From: an uncultured Clostridia bacterium | Lineage (GTDB): Bacteria > Bacillota > Clostridia > Christensenellales > Borkfalkiaceae | DNA length: 13,477 nt | NCBI GenBank assembly: GCA_959605945.1 | Contig: CAUHGY010000048.1 | Location: forward strand, 1 to 13,477 | Reading direction: 5' to 3' | In this document: piece by piece, positions 1 through 7,322 of the stretch | Numbering within the stretch: the stretch's first letter is position 1 | Layout of the letters: each line of letters starts with the position of its first letter | Translations under genes and position numbers: made by a program | The notes under the pieces: generated by a model | What the model saw: the letters and a program-made list of their open reading frames with translations, nothing else | What the model was told of the DNA's origin: nothing | Databases searched by the model: none

Positions 1-224
1 GGGGAGGCCCGTGCGGACTTGACACGCGTGCAGCCAAAATAAACGAAGACGGCAACACCATAGAGGACGTTTACGAGCCTTATTTATTGCAGCTCGGATT
101 TATCGCGCGCACTCCGCGCGGCAGGGTGTTGCTCAAAAAAGGCTATGAACATATAGGCTTAAAGATGCCGGAAAACAAATTCGAACAGCTTTCCTTATAC
201 GACAAAGAAAATGAAGACGAGTGA
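1..224 (+). CDS. ruvB: Holliday junction branch-migration helicase RuvB, C-terminal end (partial)
   Basis: Only the last 73 codons are present; reading starts at base 3 and stops at TGA 222-224. The piece begins GGPCGLDTRAA and continues with TIEDVYEPYLLQ and then FIARTPRGR. These are the hallmark motifs of the RuvB C-terminal winged-helix domain, which touches DNA at the Holliday junction. In the family RuvB is the hexameric ATPase that drives branch migration with RuvA, in the cytoplasm. The Walker motifs lie outside the window. Family members often have Val where Cys stands in GGPCGLD; I attach no meaning to this. After the conserved RTPRGR and YEHIGL segments the tail is short and acidic (ENEDE). 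The stop overlaps the queA start by 14 bases, so the two genes are probably co-transcribed and translationally coupled. Confidence 0.95.
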   Translation, partial: GGPCGLDTRAAKINEDGNTIEDVYEPYLLQLGFIARTPRGRVLLKKGYEHIGLKMPENKFEQLSLYDKENEDE

Positions 225-1233
225 TTTTGATTATTACCTTCCAGAAAATCTGATTGCCCAGACTCCCGCCGAACCGCGGGATTCCTCGCGTATGCTCGTT
301 TACAACAGAAAGACGGACGAAGTTTTTCACGAGCATTTTTACGATATTGTAAAATACTTAAAAAAGGGAGATCTTCTCGTCAGAAACAACACCCGCGTTC
401 TTCCCGCAAGGCTTTTCGGATATACCGATAACGGGGCGAGGGTGGAAGTATTGCTTTTAAAGAGATTCAATCTTACCGATTGGGAAGTGCTTGTCAAGCC
501 CGGGAAAAAAGCGAAAATCGGCGCTACGCTGACGCTTGCCGAAGGACTTCGTCTCGAAGTGCTTTCGATAATCGCGGAGACGGGCAGCCGTACCGTTCGG
601 TTTTATTTTGACGGAGTGTTTGAGGATATTATCGCCCGTATAGGCGAAATGCCGCTTCCGCCTTATATAACGGAAAAACTAAAGGATAAGGAAAGGTATC
701 AGACTGTATACGCCAAGACCGACGGCTCTGCCGCCGCGCCTACCGCAGGGCTGCATTTTACCGAAAGGCTGCTTAAAGAAATTTCCGATATGGGTGTAGA
801 GATAGCCGACATCCTTCTGCACGTGGGGCTGGGCACTTTCCGCCCCGTCAAGGCCGACGATATTTCCGGACACCACATGCATTCCGAATATTACGAAATC
901 GGCGATGCCGCCGCCGAAAAGATAAATCGCGCCAAAAAAGAAGGCCGCAGAGTGATAGCGGTCGGCACGACATGCGTGCGCACTCTCGAAAGCGCGGCGG
1001 ACGAAAACGGGTTTGTCCGCCCTGTAAAGGCAGACACCGATATATTTATCTATCCTCCGTATAAATTCAAATGCGTCGACGCGCTCATAACTAATTTCCA
1101 CCTGCCCAAATCGACTCTTGTGATGCTCGTATCCGCTTTTTCATCCCGGGAAAAAACGCTTGAACTTTATAATCTCGCAGTGGAAAAGGGGTATAGGTTT
1201 TTTTCTTTCGGCGACGCCTGTTTATTTCTATAA
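211..1233 (+). CDS. queA: S-adenosylmethionine:tRNA ribosyltransferase-isomerase QueA
   Basis: This 340-residue protein has the normal QueA length. The family transfers and isomerises the ribosyl part of SAM onto preQ1-modified tRNA, giving epoxyqueuosine at wobble position 34 of GUN tRNAs. Motifs in order: MKTSDFDYYLPENLIAQTP at the N terminus, DLLVRNNTRVLPARLFG (about 54-70), VLVKPGKK (93-100), MPLPPYI (147-153), GSAAAPTAGLHFTERLL (172-188), LHVGLGTFRPV (203-213), GTTCVRTLESA (252-262) and FHLPKSTLVMLVSAF (296-310). All conserved blocks are present, so the gene looks intact. The ATG at 211 lies inside the end of ruvB and has no clear Shine-Dalgarno site. The N terminus matches the family exactly, so I keep this start and infer coupling to ruvB translation. 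It works one step after Tgt, encoded downstream. Confidence 0.97.
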   Translation: MKTSDFDYYLPENLIAQTPAEPRDSSRMLVYNRKTDEVFHEHFYDIVKYLKKGDLLVRNNTRVLPARLFGYTDNGARVEVLLLKRFNLTDWEVLVKPGKKAKIGATLTLAEGLRLEVLSIIAETGSRTVRFYFDGVFEDIIARIGEMPLPPYITEKLKDKERYQTVYAKTDGSAAAPTAGLHFTERLLKEISDMGVEIADILLHVGLGTFRPVKADDISGHHMHSEYYEIGDAAAEKINRAKKEGRRVIAVGTTCVRTLESAADENGFVRPVKADTDIFIYPPYKFKCVDALITNFHLPKSTLVMLVSAFSSREKTLELYNLAVEKGYRFFSFGDACLFL

Positions 1234-1441
1234 GCTACGCAAACGGGCGCCGAGTTTATCGCGCTTTACGGCCATATACCGATATGTATGTTCCCTTCGT
1301 CGCTTGCGCACGCTTCCGTTTCCGTTCGGTTATCGAAAGAAAGGGTAAGTTGAAAAATTGACCGGTAAACCGCGTTAACGTTTTGCGCTTGACTTCGATG
1401 ACCGAAAAGTTTATGTCCGATAAAGTTTTTTTATCTGATTC

Positions 1442-1462
1442 GCAAGGGGGTACCTTGCTTTT
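1442..1462 (+). terminator. Possible weak intrinsic terminator after queA
   Basis: A perfect 6 bp stem (GCAAGG, loop GGGTA, CCTTGC) is followed at once by TTTT. The stem is short and lies about 210 bases after the queA stop. It is compatible with ending the ruvB-queA transcript before a separate tgt promoter, but the T-run is short and this is a tentative call. Confidence 0.35.
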
Positions 1463-1529
1463 CTGCAAATATACGGCCGACAGGAAATTCAGCGGCGTAG
1501 TCATACGTTAATTCATGTTTTCATGCAAA

Positions 1530-1558
1530 TTGAAAACCAAAAAACAAAATATTAAAAA
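1530..1558 (+). promoter_or_regulatory. Possible sigma-A promoter for tgt
   Basis: TTGAAA (1530-1535) lies 17 bases before TAAAAA (1553-1558), 5/6 and 4/6 matches to the sigma-A boxes. The start of transcription would fall near 1565, giving a leader of only about 16 bases. The region is so A-rich that chance matches are likely, so confidence is low. Confidence 0.3.
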
Positions 1559-1580
1559 AATATTATAAAAAAACTCTGAA

Positions 1581-2702
1581 ATGGAAAAATTCTATTACGA
1601 AACCGTTAAACAGGACGCCAAAACAGGTGCCCGAGCGGGCATTCTGCATACTCCCCACGGCGATATTGAAACGCCGACGTACATGCCCGTAGGCACACAG
1701 GCGACCGTCAAGGGCGTTATGCCGCGTGATTTAAAAGAGGCGCGTTCGCAGATTATTCTTGCCAATACATATCATCTGTATATGCGACCGGGCGACGAGC
1801 TAGTTAAAAAGGCAGGCGGCCTGCATAAATTCATGGCATGGGACAGACCTATTTTGACTGACAGCGGCGGATTTCAGGTATTTTCGCTGGCTAAACTCAA
1901 CAAGATAAAAGACGAGGGCGTGTATTTTAACTCTCATGTGGACGGCAGCCTTCATTTTATAACGCCCGAAAAGGCGATTGAAATAGAGAACAATCTCGGC
2001 GCGGATATAATTATGGCGTTCGACCAGTGTTCGCCTTACGGGGCGGACTATGCGCAGTCGAAAGCGGCGATGGAACGCACTCTCAAATGGCTTGACAGGT
2101 GTTATAAAACCCACTCGAACCCCGAACAGGCGCTTTTTCCCATAGTGCAGGGCAACGTTTTCAAAGACCTGCGCGCGGAAAGCCTTAAACAGACCGTTCC
2201 TTATGCAAAATACGGCATCGGAATCGGCGGACTTTCGGTAGGCGAACCGAAAAGCGTTATGTATGACGTGCTGGACAGCATGCTGGATTTATACCCGACG
2301 AATATACCCCGCTATCTTATGGGTGTGGGCAGCCCCGATTGTCTGGTGGAAGGCGTGCGCAGGGGAATAGATATGTTCGACTGCGTTCTTGCGACCCGTG
2401 TCGGCAGAAACGGTACTGCGCTTACGAGCGCAGGTAAAATCGTCGTCAGAAACGGCGCGTATAAGGAAGATTTTTCTTCTCTCGACGCCGAATGCGACTG
2501 TTACGCATGCAGGAATTACACCAAAGCTTATTTAAGGCATATGATCAACGTCGGCGAGATGATGGGCGGAATGATGCTCAGTCTGCACAACATAACTTAT
2601 CTCAACAAACTTATGCGCGACATCAGAAACGCCATACTTTGCGATTCGTTCACCGAATTTGCCGAGGAGTTTTACGCGAAAACAGGCGGAAGTTACAGAT
2701 AA
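1581..2702 (+). CDS. tgt: tRNA-guanine transglycosylase Tgt
   Basis: The 373-residue protein is the bacterial enzyme that swaps guanine 34 of GUN-anticodon tRNAs for preQ1, the step before QueA in queuosine synthesis. Visible motifs are TPHGDIETP (24-32), MPVGTQATVKGVMP (35-48), TDSGGFQVFS (93-102) with the proton-accepting Asp94, FPIVQGN (186-192), GIGGLSVGEP (214-223) and MFDCVLATRVGRNG (265-278) with the nucleophilic Asp267. The zinc site is complete: Cys305, Cys307, Cys310 and His336. Length and motifs are those of a working enzyme. The start is fixed by the family-like N terminus, yet it has no Shine-Dalgarno sequence; the bases before it are A-rich. Tgt and QueA close together match the usual queuosine cluster. 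Tgt then runs into yajC, a common Bacillota order. Confidence 0.97.
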   Translation: MEKFYYETVKQDAKTGARAGILHTPHGDIETPTYMPVGTQATVKGVMPRDLKEARSQIILANTYHLYMRPGDELVKKAGGLHKFMAWDRPILTDSGGFQVFSLAKLNKIKDEGVYFNSHVDGSLHFITPEKAIEIENNLGADIIMAFDQCSPYGADYAQSKAAMERTLKWLDRCYKTHSNPEQALFPIVQGNVFKDLRAESLKQTVPYAKYGIGIGGLSVGEPKSVMYDVLDSMLDLYPTNIPRYLMGVGSPDCLVEGVRRGIDMFDCVLATRVGRNGTALTSAGKIVVRNGAYKEDFSSLDAECDCYACRNYTKAYLRHMINVGEMMGGMMLSLHNITYLNKLMRDIRNAILCDSFTEFAEEFYAKTGGSYR

Positions 2703-2757
2703 AAGGCGAAAAAATTTCCGCATTTAAGCAACTTGTATATAAAGTGTTGCAAAACGC

Positions 2758-2786
2758 TTGATTTTCGTTTTAAAATACTTTACAAT
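2758..2786 (+). promoter_or_regulatory. Candidate sigma-A promoter for yajC
   Basis: TTGATT (2758-2763) and TACAAT (2781-2786) are separated by exactly 17 bases. Transcription would begin near 2793, leaving about 34 bases before the yajC ATG, including a good AAGGAG ribosome-binding site (2812-2817). An overlapping alternative, TTGCAA (2747) with TAAAAT (2771), is weaker. Confidence 0.45.
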
Positions 2787-2826
2787 AATTACATTGTATC
2801 AAAAACAATTTTAAGGAGAACATAAA

Positions 2827-3348
2827 ATGATTTGGAACTTGTTGGCTGACGCTGCAGATGAAACGCCCAAAGGCAGTAATGTCGGAACCATAATTATAAT
2901 GGTGGTGCTTGTCGTCGCGATAATAGGGCTTTTCGTGTGGCAGAGCATTTCGGGCAAAAAGAAACAGAAAGAAGCGCAGAACATGCTTAATTCCATCAAG
3001 GTTGGCGACAGAATCAAGACTATAGGCGGAGTCTGCGGCTACCTTGTAGAGATCAACGACGCTGAAAACACCATAGTTATAGAGACCGGCAGCGATGCGG
3101 AAGGCAATAAGTCTTATATAAAATTCGACAAGGGCGCTATTTATCAGACCGCGCCCGCAAATGCCGCGGCGCCCGCCGAACCCGTTCCCGCAAAGGAAGA
3201 AACGGAAGCGAAAGAGACAAAGGAAGAAACTTCCGATAAAACTGCCGACGAGACGGTTGCCGAAGTAAAAGCTGAAGAAAAACCCGAAGAAAAAACGGAA
3301 ACCGCCGATAAAAAGAAGAAGAGCAAGAAAAACAGGGAAGAATTTTAA
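2827..3348 (+). CDS. yajC: Preprotein translocase subunit YajC with long charged C-terminal tail
   Basis: YajC is a small single-pass membrane protein that associates with SecDF and the SecYEG channel. This 173-residue version has a short N terminus, one membrane helix at about 20-40 (IIIMVVLVVAIIGLFVW), then the basic KKKQKEAQNMLNSIKVGDRIKT stretch and the conserved IGGVCGYLVEI core (to about residue 108). The remaining 65 residues are a low-complexity tail of Ala, Pro, Glu, Lys and Thr that ends very basic (DKKKKSKKNREEF). Typical YajC is about 85-120 residues, so the tail is an extension, probably disordered and cytoplasmic. The start has a clear AAGGAG site 9 bases upstream. It probably has its own promoter at 2758. 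secD and secF do not follow in this window; a TIGR04086-type protein does. Confidence 0.93.
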   Translation: MIWNLLADAADETPKGSNVGTIIIMVVLVVAIIGLFVWQSISGKKKQKEAQNMLNSIKVGDRIKTIGGVCGYLVEINDAENTIVIETGSDAEGNKSYIKFDKGAIYQTAPANAAAPAEPVPAKEETEAKETKEETSDKTADETVAEVKAEEKPEEKTETADKKKKSKKNREEF

Positions 3349-3369
3349 TTCCGTCATAAAACAGACACG

Positions 3370-3407
3370 CCCCGCATACTTTTATATAAAAAGTACGCGG
3401 GGTTTTT
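3370..3407 (+). terminator. Intrinsic terminator after yajC, touching the next start codon
   Basis: A 14-pair stem with one mismatch (3370-3383 with 3389-3402, core CCCCGC/GCGGGG, loop ATATA) is followed by TTTTT (3403-3407). This is a textbook rho-independent terminator, 21 bases after the yajC stop. The ATG of the next gene begins at 3410, only two bases after the T-run, so the terminator occupies the expected ribosome-binding region of that gene. Confidence 0.85.
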
Positions 3408-3409
3408 AT

Positions 3410-3793
3410 ATGGAAGAATCAAAAGGCAAAGGGGCGTTTTTTCTGTCGGTTTTAAAAGGCACGGTTATCGCTTTGATTTTTGTTCTGGCTGCCGTTCTGA
3501 TTTTTGCCGGAGTGATAAAAATCGCATCGCCGGGCGATAAGGTGATAAAACCCGTCAATCAATTTATCAAGGTAGTGGCGGTTTTTGTGGGCTGTTTTTT
3601 TTCGCTCAAAGGTAAAATGGGCTATTTAAAAGGCGGACTTATAGGCATATTATCGACGGTATTGTGTTATTCGGTATTTTCGCTTATCGGCGGAGAGCTT
3701 AATTTCGGTTATTCTTTTCTGATAGATTTGCTTTTTACCGCGGCGGCGGGAGTGCTTTCCGGTATCATCGCCGTGAACGTCAGAAAAGACTGA
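3410..3793 (+). CDS. TIGR04086 family four-helix membrane protein
   Basis: A 127-residue, strongly hydrophobic protein with four predicted membrane helices, at about 14-38, 50-66, 72-92 and 99-122. The N-terminal pattern FLSVLKGTVIALIFVLAAVL and the later GYLKGGLIGIL match what I recall of the TIGR04086 family, found next to yajC in many Clostridia; its function is not known. In other Clostridia this gene often precedes the SCIFF peptide and its maturase, but neither is seen here. The ATG at 3410 has no standard Shine-Dalgarno site; the nearest G-rich element is the 3' arm of the yajC terminator (GCGGGG), seven bases upstream. No later in-frame start would keep the first helix in full, so the start is probably right. 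Expression would need readthrough of the terminator or an unseen promoter. Confidence 0.8.
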   Translation: MEESKGKGAFFLSVLKGTVIALIFVLAAVLIFAGVIKIASPGDKVIKPVNQFIKVVAVFVGCFFSLKGKMGYLKGGLIGILSTVLCYSVFSLIGGELNFGYSFLIDLLFTAAAGVLSGIIAVNVRKD

Positions 3794-3867
3794 CGCAATA
3801 CCCCGGATTTTTTGGGGCGTGGAGAAAACGTTAAGATACGCAGGAGAAATTTTCGGCATAGTTTTCT

Positions 3868-3912
3868 GCCGTTCCGCCGATGCGTTGCGTCGGCGGAACG
3901 GCGTATTTTTTT
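3868..3912 (+). terminator. Strong intrinsic terminator after the TIGR04086 gene
   Basis: A perfect 13 bp stem (3868-3880 with 3890-3902, arm GCCGTTCCGCCGA) extends inward with further pairs around a short loop and is followed by TA and seven T residues (3906-3912). It closes the housekeeping block. A weaker CCCC/GGGG hairpin (3801-3817) lies just upstream without its own T-tail. Confidence 0.9.
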
Positions 3913-3952
3913 GTCATTATTTTTTTATCTTGACCGATATACATTAAAACAG

Positions 3953-3981
3953 TTGGCAAATCAGTTTGATTTATATATAAT
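3953..3981 (+). promoter_or_regulatory. Near-consensus sigma-A promoter for the glycoside hydrolase
   Basis: TTGGCA (3953-3958), a 17 base spacer, then a perfect TATAAT (3976-3981). Transcription should start near 3988, giving a leader of about 100 bases before the ATG at 4088. The leader contains a small perfect hairpin, GCTGT-AAA-ACAGC (3999-4011), and a GC-rich patch (about 4018-4047). I recognise no riboswitch class and no catabolite-responsive (cre) site in it. Confidence 0.75.
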
Positions 3982-4087
3982 TATATTGCATAAAGGTAGC
4001 TGTAAAACAGCAACCGTATTCGGCCGGCTGTCCGTGCGGGGCATCGGGTAAACACGTTGCAATAAAATGTTAGAAAAGGGGAAGGAA

Positions 4088-6952
4088 ATGGAAAAAATTC
4101 TTCAGAAACTAAAAGACGCCGACTTAAGAGAATATCGCAGTTTGCCTTTTTGGTCTTGGAACGACAGGCTGGATAAAGACGAGCTTATTAAACAAACAGA
4201 GTGGATGAAAAAGCAGGGATTCGGCGGTTTTTTCATGCACGCAAGAAGCGGTCTTACCACAGAATATCTCGGGGAAGAGTGGTTTGAGTGCATAAAAGCA
4301 TGCATACAGGCGGGCAAACAGCTGGATATGGAATGCTGGGCTTATGACGAAAACGGCTGGCCCAGCGGATTTGCAGGCGGCGAGCTTTTAAAAGACGAAA
4401 ACGACCGCGACCGCTATCTCACTTATTCCGTCGGGGAGTATGATGAAAAAGCACTCGTTTCTTATTGTTTAAGCGGCGAAAAACTTGTTCGCGCTGCGGG
4501 ACAGAGAGAAAAATATCACGGAGATTATCTAAATGTTTACGAGCATGTGGCGGCATCGACGGCAGACGTGCTTAACACCCGTGTGACGGATAAATTTATA
4601 GCTCTCACACACGAAAAATATAAAAAAGAATGCGGGGACGATTTTTCCGTGCTCAAAGGTTTTTTTACCGATGAGCCGCAATATCAGCGCTGGGCGCATC
4701 CTTATACCCGAATTCTTCCTGAATATTTCGCTGAGACATACGGGCAGGATATTTTAGACGGGCTCGGACTTTTATTCGTCGAAAAGGAAGGATACAGGGA
4801 TTTCCGTTACAAATACTGGCTTGCCATGCAAACCCTGTTGCTCAACTCTTTTTCTAAAAAAATATACAATTGGTGCGAAAAAAACGGAGTCATGCTGACG
4901 GGGCATTATATTGAGGAAACTTCTCTCGGCTATCAGATGGTATGCTGCGGCGGCATTATGCCGTTTTACGAATACGAACACATTCCCGGGATAGACAAAC
5001 TCGGTCGCGAATCGGGCAGTCCGGTTGCGCCGAAACAGGTGTCTTCGGTTGCCCGTCAGCTTGGGAAAAAGCGCGTCATTACCGAAACATTCGGATGCTG
5101 CGGCTGGGACGCTACGCCGAGAGAGCTTAAACTTATAGCCGATTGTCAGTATGCAAACGGCGTCAATCTTATGTGTCAGCACCTTTTGCCTTATTCGGAG
5201 CACGGTCAGCGCAAACGCGATTATCCGGCGCATTTTTCGTGGGCAAATCCGTGGGTGAGAAAAGATTTCAAAACATTTAACGATTATTACGCAAGACTCG
5301 GGTATCTGCTCGGCGAAAGCGAGGAGATTGTTTCCGTCGCGCTGTTCTGTCCGGTCAGAAGCATGTATTTTGACTATAAACGCGAGAATTTCGAAAAACA
5401 GCAAAACCCCGTTGACGAAAGTTACATAGAACTCTGCGGCAGGCTTTCGGCGATGAACGTTCCTTACCATATCCTGGATGAAACGGTCATGGAAAAGCAT
5501 GCCTGTGTCAGAAACGGAAAACTCGTTGTAGGAGAATGTTCTTACGACACTGTGGTTTTTCCGAAAACTCTCACTATGGGTAAGTTCACCGCACGGCTCA
5601 TGGAGGATTTTGCGCTCGGCGGCGGCCGCCTTGTGTTTACCGACGGGCTTCCGCAGTATCTGGAGGGAGAACCGCATACATATTCGTTTAAAAGCAACGC
5701 AAAGCTTTGCGATGTGGCGGCGAGTCAGCCTTACACCGTCAGCCGCTACGACACCGGCGTGCAAAGCACTCTCCGCCGTTTTAACGGCAAAGAATTTATA
5801 TTCGCCGTCAACACGGGCGACGGAGAAGCGAAATTGCGTTTCGAAGGCGATTTTAAGAGCTTTGACGCTTTGGATATCGAAAGCATGACGTATAGAAATC
5901 TGCCGTCGGAAGTGGTTTTCGGCGCGGGCGAATCTTATGTATTGTTTTTTTCCGACGAGACGGAAAAGCCTGAAGATAAAAAGAGGCACATTGCTCTTGA
6001 AGGCGAATTCAAAGTTGTTTCGCACACGGGCAATTATTTAACGCTCGACAGACTGCGCTATTCGACCGACGGCGTAAATTTCAGCGATGAAATCGGATAT
6101 ATGGGCGTGTTCAACCAACTGCTTGAAAGCCGTTATAGCGGAAAGGTATTTTTAAAATACCGTTTTAAAGCAGCGTTCATTCCCGGAAGCCTCAAATTGC
6201 TTTGTGAGGACATGAATAACGTATGCTGTACCGTCAACGGTCATAAGGTGACGTTCGACGGCGTTTCTGATTTCGAAAAGCAGATTTATACTGCAGAGAT
6301 AGCGCCGTTTTCTATAATCGGCGAAAACGAAATTACCGTGGAAATAAATTTTTACGAAAGCGAAAACGTATATTATGCGCTGTTCGGCGAAAATGTAACC
6401 GAAAGCCTTAAAAACTGTCTCGCATACGACACCACTGTCGAAGCGTGTTATTTGCAGGGCGATTTCGGAGTGTTTTCCGATCATGAATTTAAAGACGGTA
6501 AAGAAAAGAACGTGCTGATCTGTGACGGCGATTTTTATATAGATAAGCCGAAAAAATATATTTCCGATACCGTAAAGGACGGTTTTCCTTTCTTTGCGGG
6601 AACAATCGTTCTTGAAAAGAAATTTATTACGGATAAAGGGCCTTGCGTGCTCGATCTCGACGGGCGTTTTCATCTTTGCGACGTTACGGTCAACGGCAAA
6701 ACAGCGCCGAAGTCGTATTTCGGTACTTCGGTCGACATAGGCGATTTGCTGGTTAAGGGCGAAAATACAGCGGTCATATCGCTTTGTTCTGGCAATCGCA
6801 ATCTTTTGGGGCCGCATCATTTGAAAGAGCGGGAGGAACCGTTCAGCGTCGGACCGGAGACGTTCGAGCTGACCGGAACCTGGACTGACGGTAAAAGCAG
6901 TATGGAAAGAGAAAGTTATTCTTTTGTGAAATTCGGGCTTTTCGGGAAATAA
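4088..6952 (+). CDS. GH106-like (rhamnosidase-type) glycoside hydrolase, cytoplasmic
   Basis: A 954-residue protein resembling the large glycosyl hydrolases of the GH106 / alpha-L-rhamnosidase-type group. Residues 1-600 look like the catalytic part: LPFWSWNDRLDKDEL (19-33), GFGGFFMHARSGL (44-56), EEWFECI (63-69), AYDENGWPSGFAGG (85-98), FFTDEP with Glu196, and TETFGCCGWD with Glu333. The two glutamates sit in the family's conserved acid motifs and are my candidates for catalysis. The C-terminal third is beta-rich, like galactose-binding sandwich domains, and carries NRNLLGPHH near its end. There is no signal peptide, so it should act inside the cell on imported glycosides. I chose ATG 4088 (GGGGAAGG six bases upstream) over ATG 4067, which lacks a ribosome-binding site. 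The gene stands alone, with no transporter or sugar regulator beside it. The substrate cannot be read; rhamnosides are only a family-based guess. Confidence 0.82.
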   Translation: MEKILQKLKDADLREYRSLPFWSWNDRLDKDELIKQTEWMKKQGFGGFFMHARSGLTTEYLGEEWFECIKACIQAGKQLDMECWAYDENGWPSGFAGGELLKDENDRDRYLTYSVGEYDEKALVSYCLSGEKLVRAAGQREKYHGDYLNVYEHVAASTADVLNTRVTDKFIALTHEKYKKECGDDFSVLKGFFTDEPQYQRWAHPYTRILPEYFAETYGQDILDGLGLLFVEKEGYRDFRYKYWLAMQTLLLNSFSKKIYNWCEKNGVMLTGHYIEETSLGYQMVCCGGIMPFYEYEHIPGIDKLGRESGSPVAPKQVSSVARQLGKKRVITETFGCCGWDATPRELKLIADCQYANGVNLMCQHLLPYSEHGQRKRDYPAHFSWANPWVRKDFKTFNDYYARLGYLLGESEEIVSVALFCPVRSMYFDYKRENFEKQQNPVDESYIELCGRLSAMNVPYHILDETVMEKHACVRNGKLVVGECSYDTVVFPKTLTMGKFTARLMEDFALGGGRLVFTDGLPQYLEGEPHTYSFKSNAKLCDVAASQPYTVSRYDTGVQSTLRRFNGKEFIFAVNTGDGEAKLRFEGDFKSFDALDIESMTYRNLPSEVVFGAGESYVLFFSDETEKPEDKKRHIALEGEFKVVSHTGNYLTLDRLRYSTDGVNFSDEIGYMGVFNQLLESRYSGKVFLKYRFKAAFIPGSLKLLCEDMNNVCCTVNGHKVTFDGVSDFEKQIYTAEIAPFSIIGENEITVEINFYESENVYYALFGENVTESLKNCLAYDTTVEACYLQGDFGVFSDHEFKDGKEKNVLICDGDFYIDKPKKYISDTVKDGFPFFAGTIVLEKKFITDKGPCVLDLDGRFHLCDVTVNGKTAPKSYFGTSVDIGDLLVKGENTAVISLCSGNRNLLGPHHLKEREEPFSVGPETFELTGTWTDGKSSMERESYSFVKFGLFGK

Positions 6953-7322
6953 TGAGTTCGTTAGGCCGATGCGCAAAAACACATCGGTCTGCTGACGTCG
7001 GACAAAGGCGGGTGCGCATATATTTCCGTCCGGCGGAGTTCGGCATCGGACGTTTGTTAAGCGGAGAATAAAAGAGCTCCGTTAAACGGCATTAAAAAAA
7101 TTTTCGAAAATGCGTGTGGCGATGGGCCGTAAAGAGTTTTTCTGTACTTACCAAAGCGAAACGGACATGCTCTGTCGGGTAAACTTTTCGGATTTTACGG
7201 TCTTTTACGGCAACAGGAAAAAGCCGTTGCGCCGTATCGCCGTATGTAAAATTCCGAAAAAAATTATTGCCGAAAATCAAAAACAGCCATGCTGAGTACG
7301 ATATATTTAACGGAGAATGAAA
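6953..7322. other. 370 bp gap between the glycoside hydrolase and the ZIP transporter
   Basis: No gene is supported. The first 100 bases can fold in several ways: GGCCGATG (6964-6971) pairs with CATCGGTC (6982-6989), and CGTCCG pairs with CGGACG around 7030-7050. Neither hairpin has a T-run, so no clear intrinsic terminator is visible for the hydrolase gene. Further on, overlapping open frames of about 60 codons on both strands (7092-7295) show no known motif. A TATATT box (7302-7307) precedes the transporter but lacks a convincing -35 partner. Confidence 0.45.

Larger units (their letters stand above)
1234..1580. other. 347 bp gap between queA and tgt
   Basis: I see no convincing gene here. 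Open frames of 60-80 codons exist on both strands but lack recognisable motifs and good ribosome-binding sites; the minus-strand one (1256-1504) is very basic and unlike any family I know. The gap holds a small terminator-like hairpin (1442-1462) and, at its 3' end, a strongly A-rich stretch (about 1534-1570) directly before tgt. queA and tgt are often adjacent or overlapping in Bacillota, so a gap of this size suggests an insertion or decayed material between them. Confidence 0.5.

Noticed and set aside
1256..1504. 82-codon minus-strand open frame between queA and tgt
   Set aside because: Very basic composition, no recognisable motif and no good start site; kept only as part of the gap description.
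2770..3357. 195-codon minus-strand open frame opposite yajC
   Set aside because: Its Phe-rich translation is the complement of the Lys/Glu-rich YajC tail; yajC has a promoter, ribosome-binding site and terminator.
3801..3817. CCCC/GGGG hairpin right after the TIGR04086 gene as a terminator
   Set aside because: The stem is only 4 bp and no T-run follows; the strong terminator at 3868-3912 does this job.
3999..4047. Riboswitch or catabolite-responsive site in the hydrolase leader
   Set aside because: Only a 5 bp hairpin and a GC-rich patch are visible; no known riboswitch core and no cre consensus with a central CG fits.
3812..4051. 79-codon + strand open frame after the TIGR04086 gene
   Set aside because: It runs through a strong terminator and the hydrolase promoter, so it cannot be a sensible gene; its translation has no family pattern.
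4772..6025. Long minus-strand open frame (417 codons) opposite the glycoside hydrolase gene
   Set aside because: It lies wholly antisense to a gene with clear family motifs, its translation shows no recognisable domain, and it follows from the codon bias of the sense strand.
6152..6982. Minus-strand open frame of 276 codons over the end of the hydrolase gene
   Set aside because: Antisense shadow with no motif and no credible ribosome-binding site.
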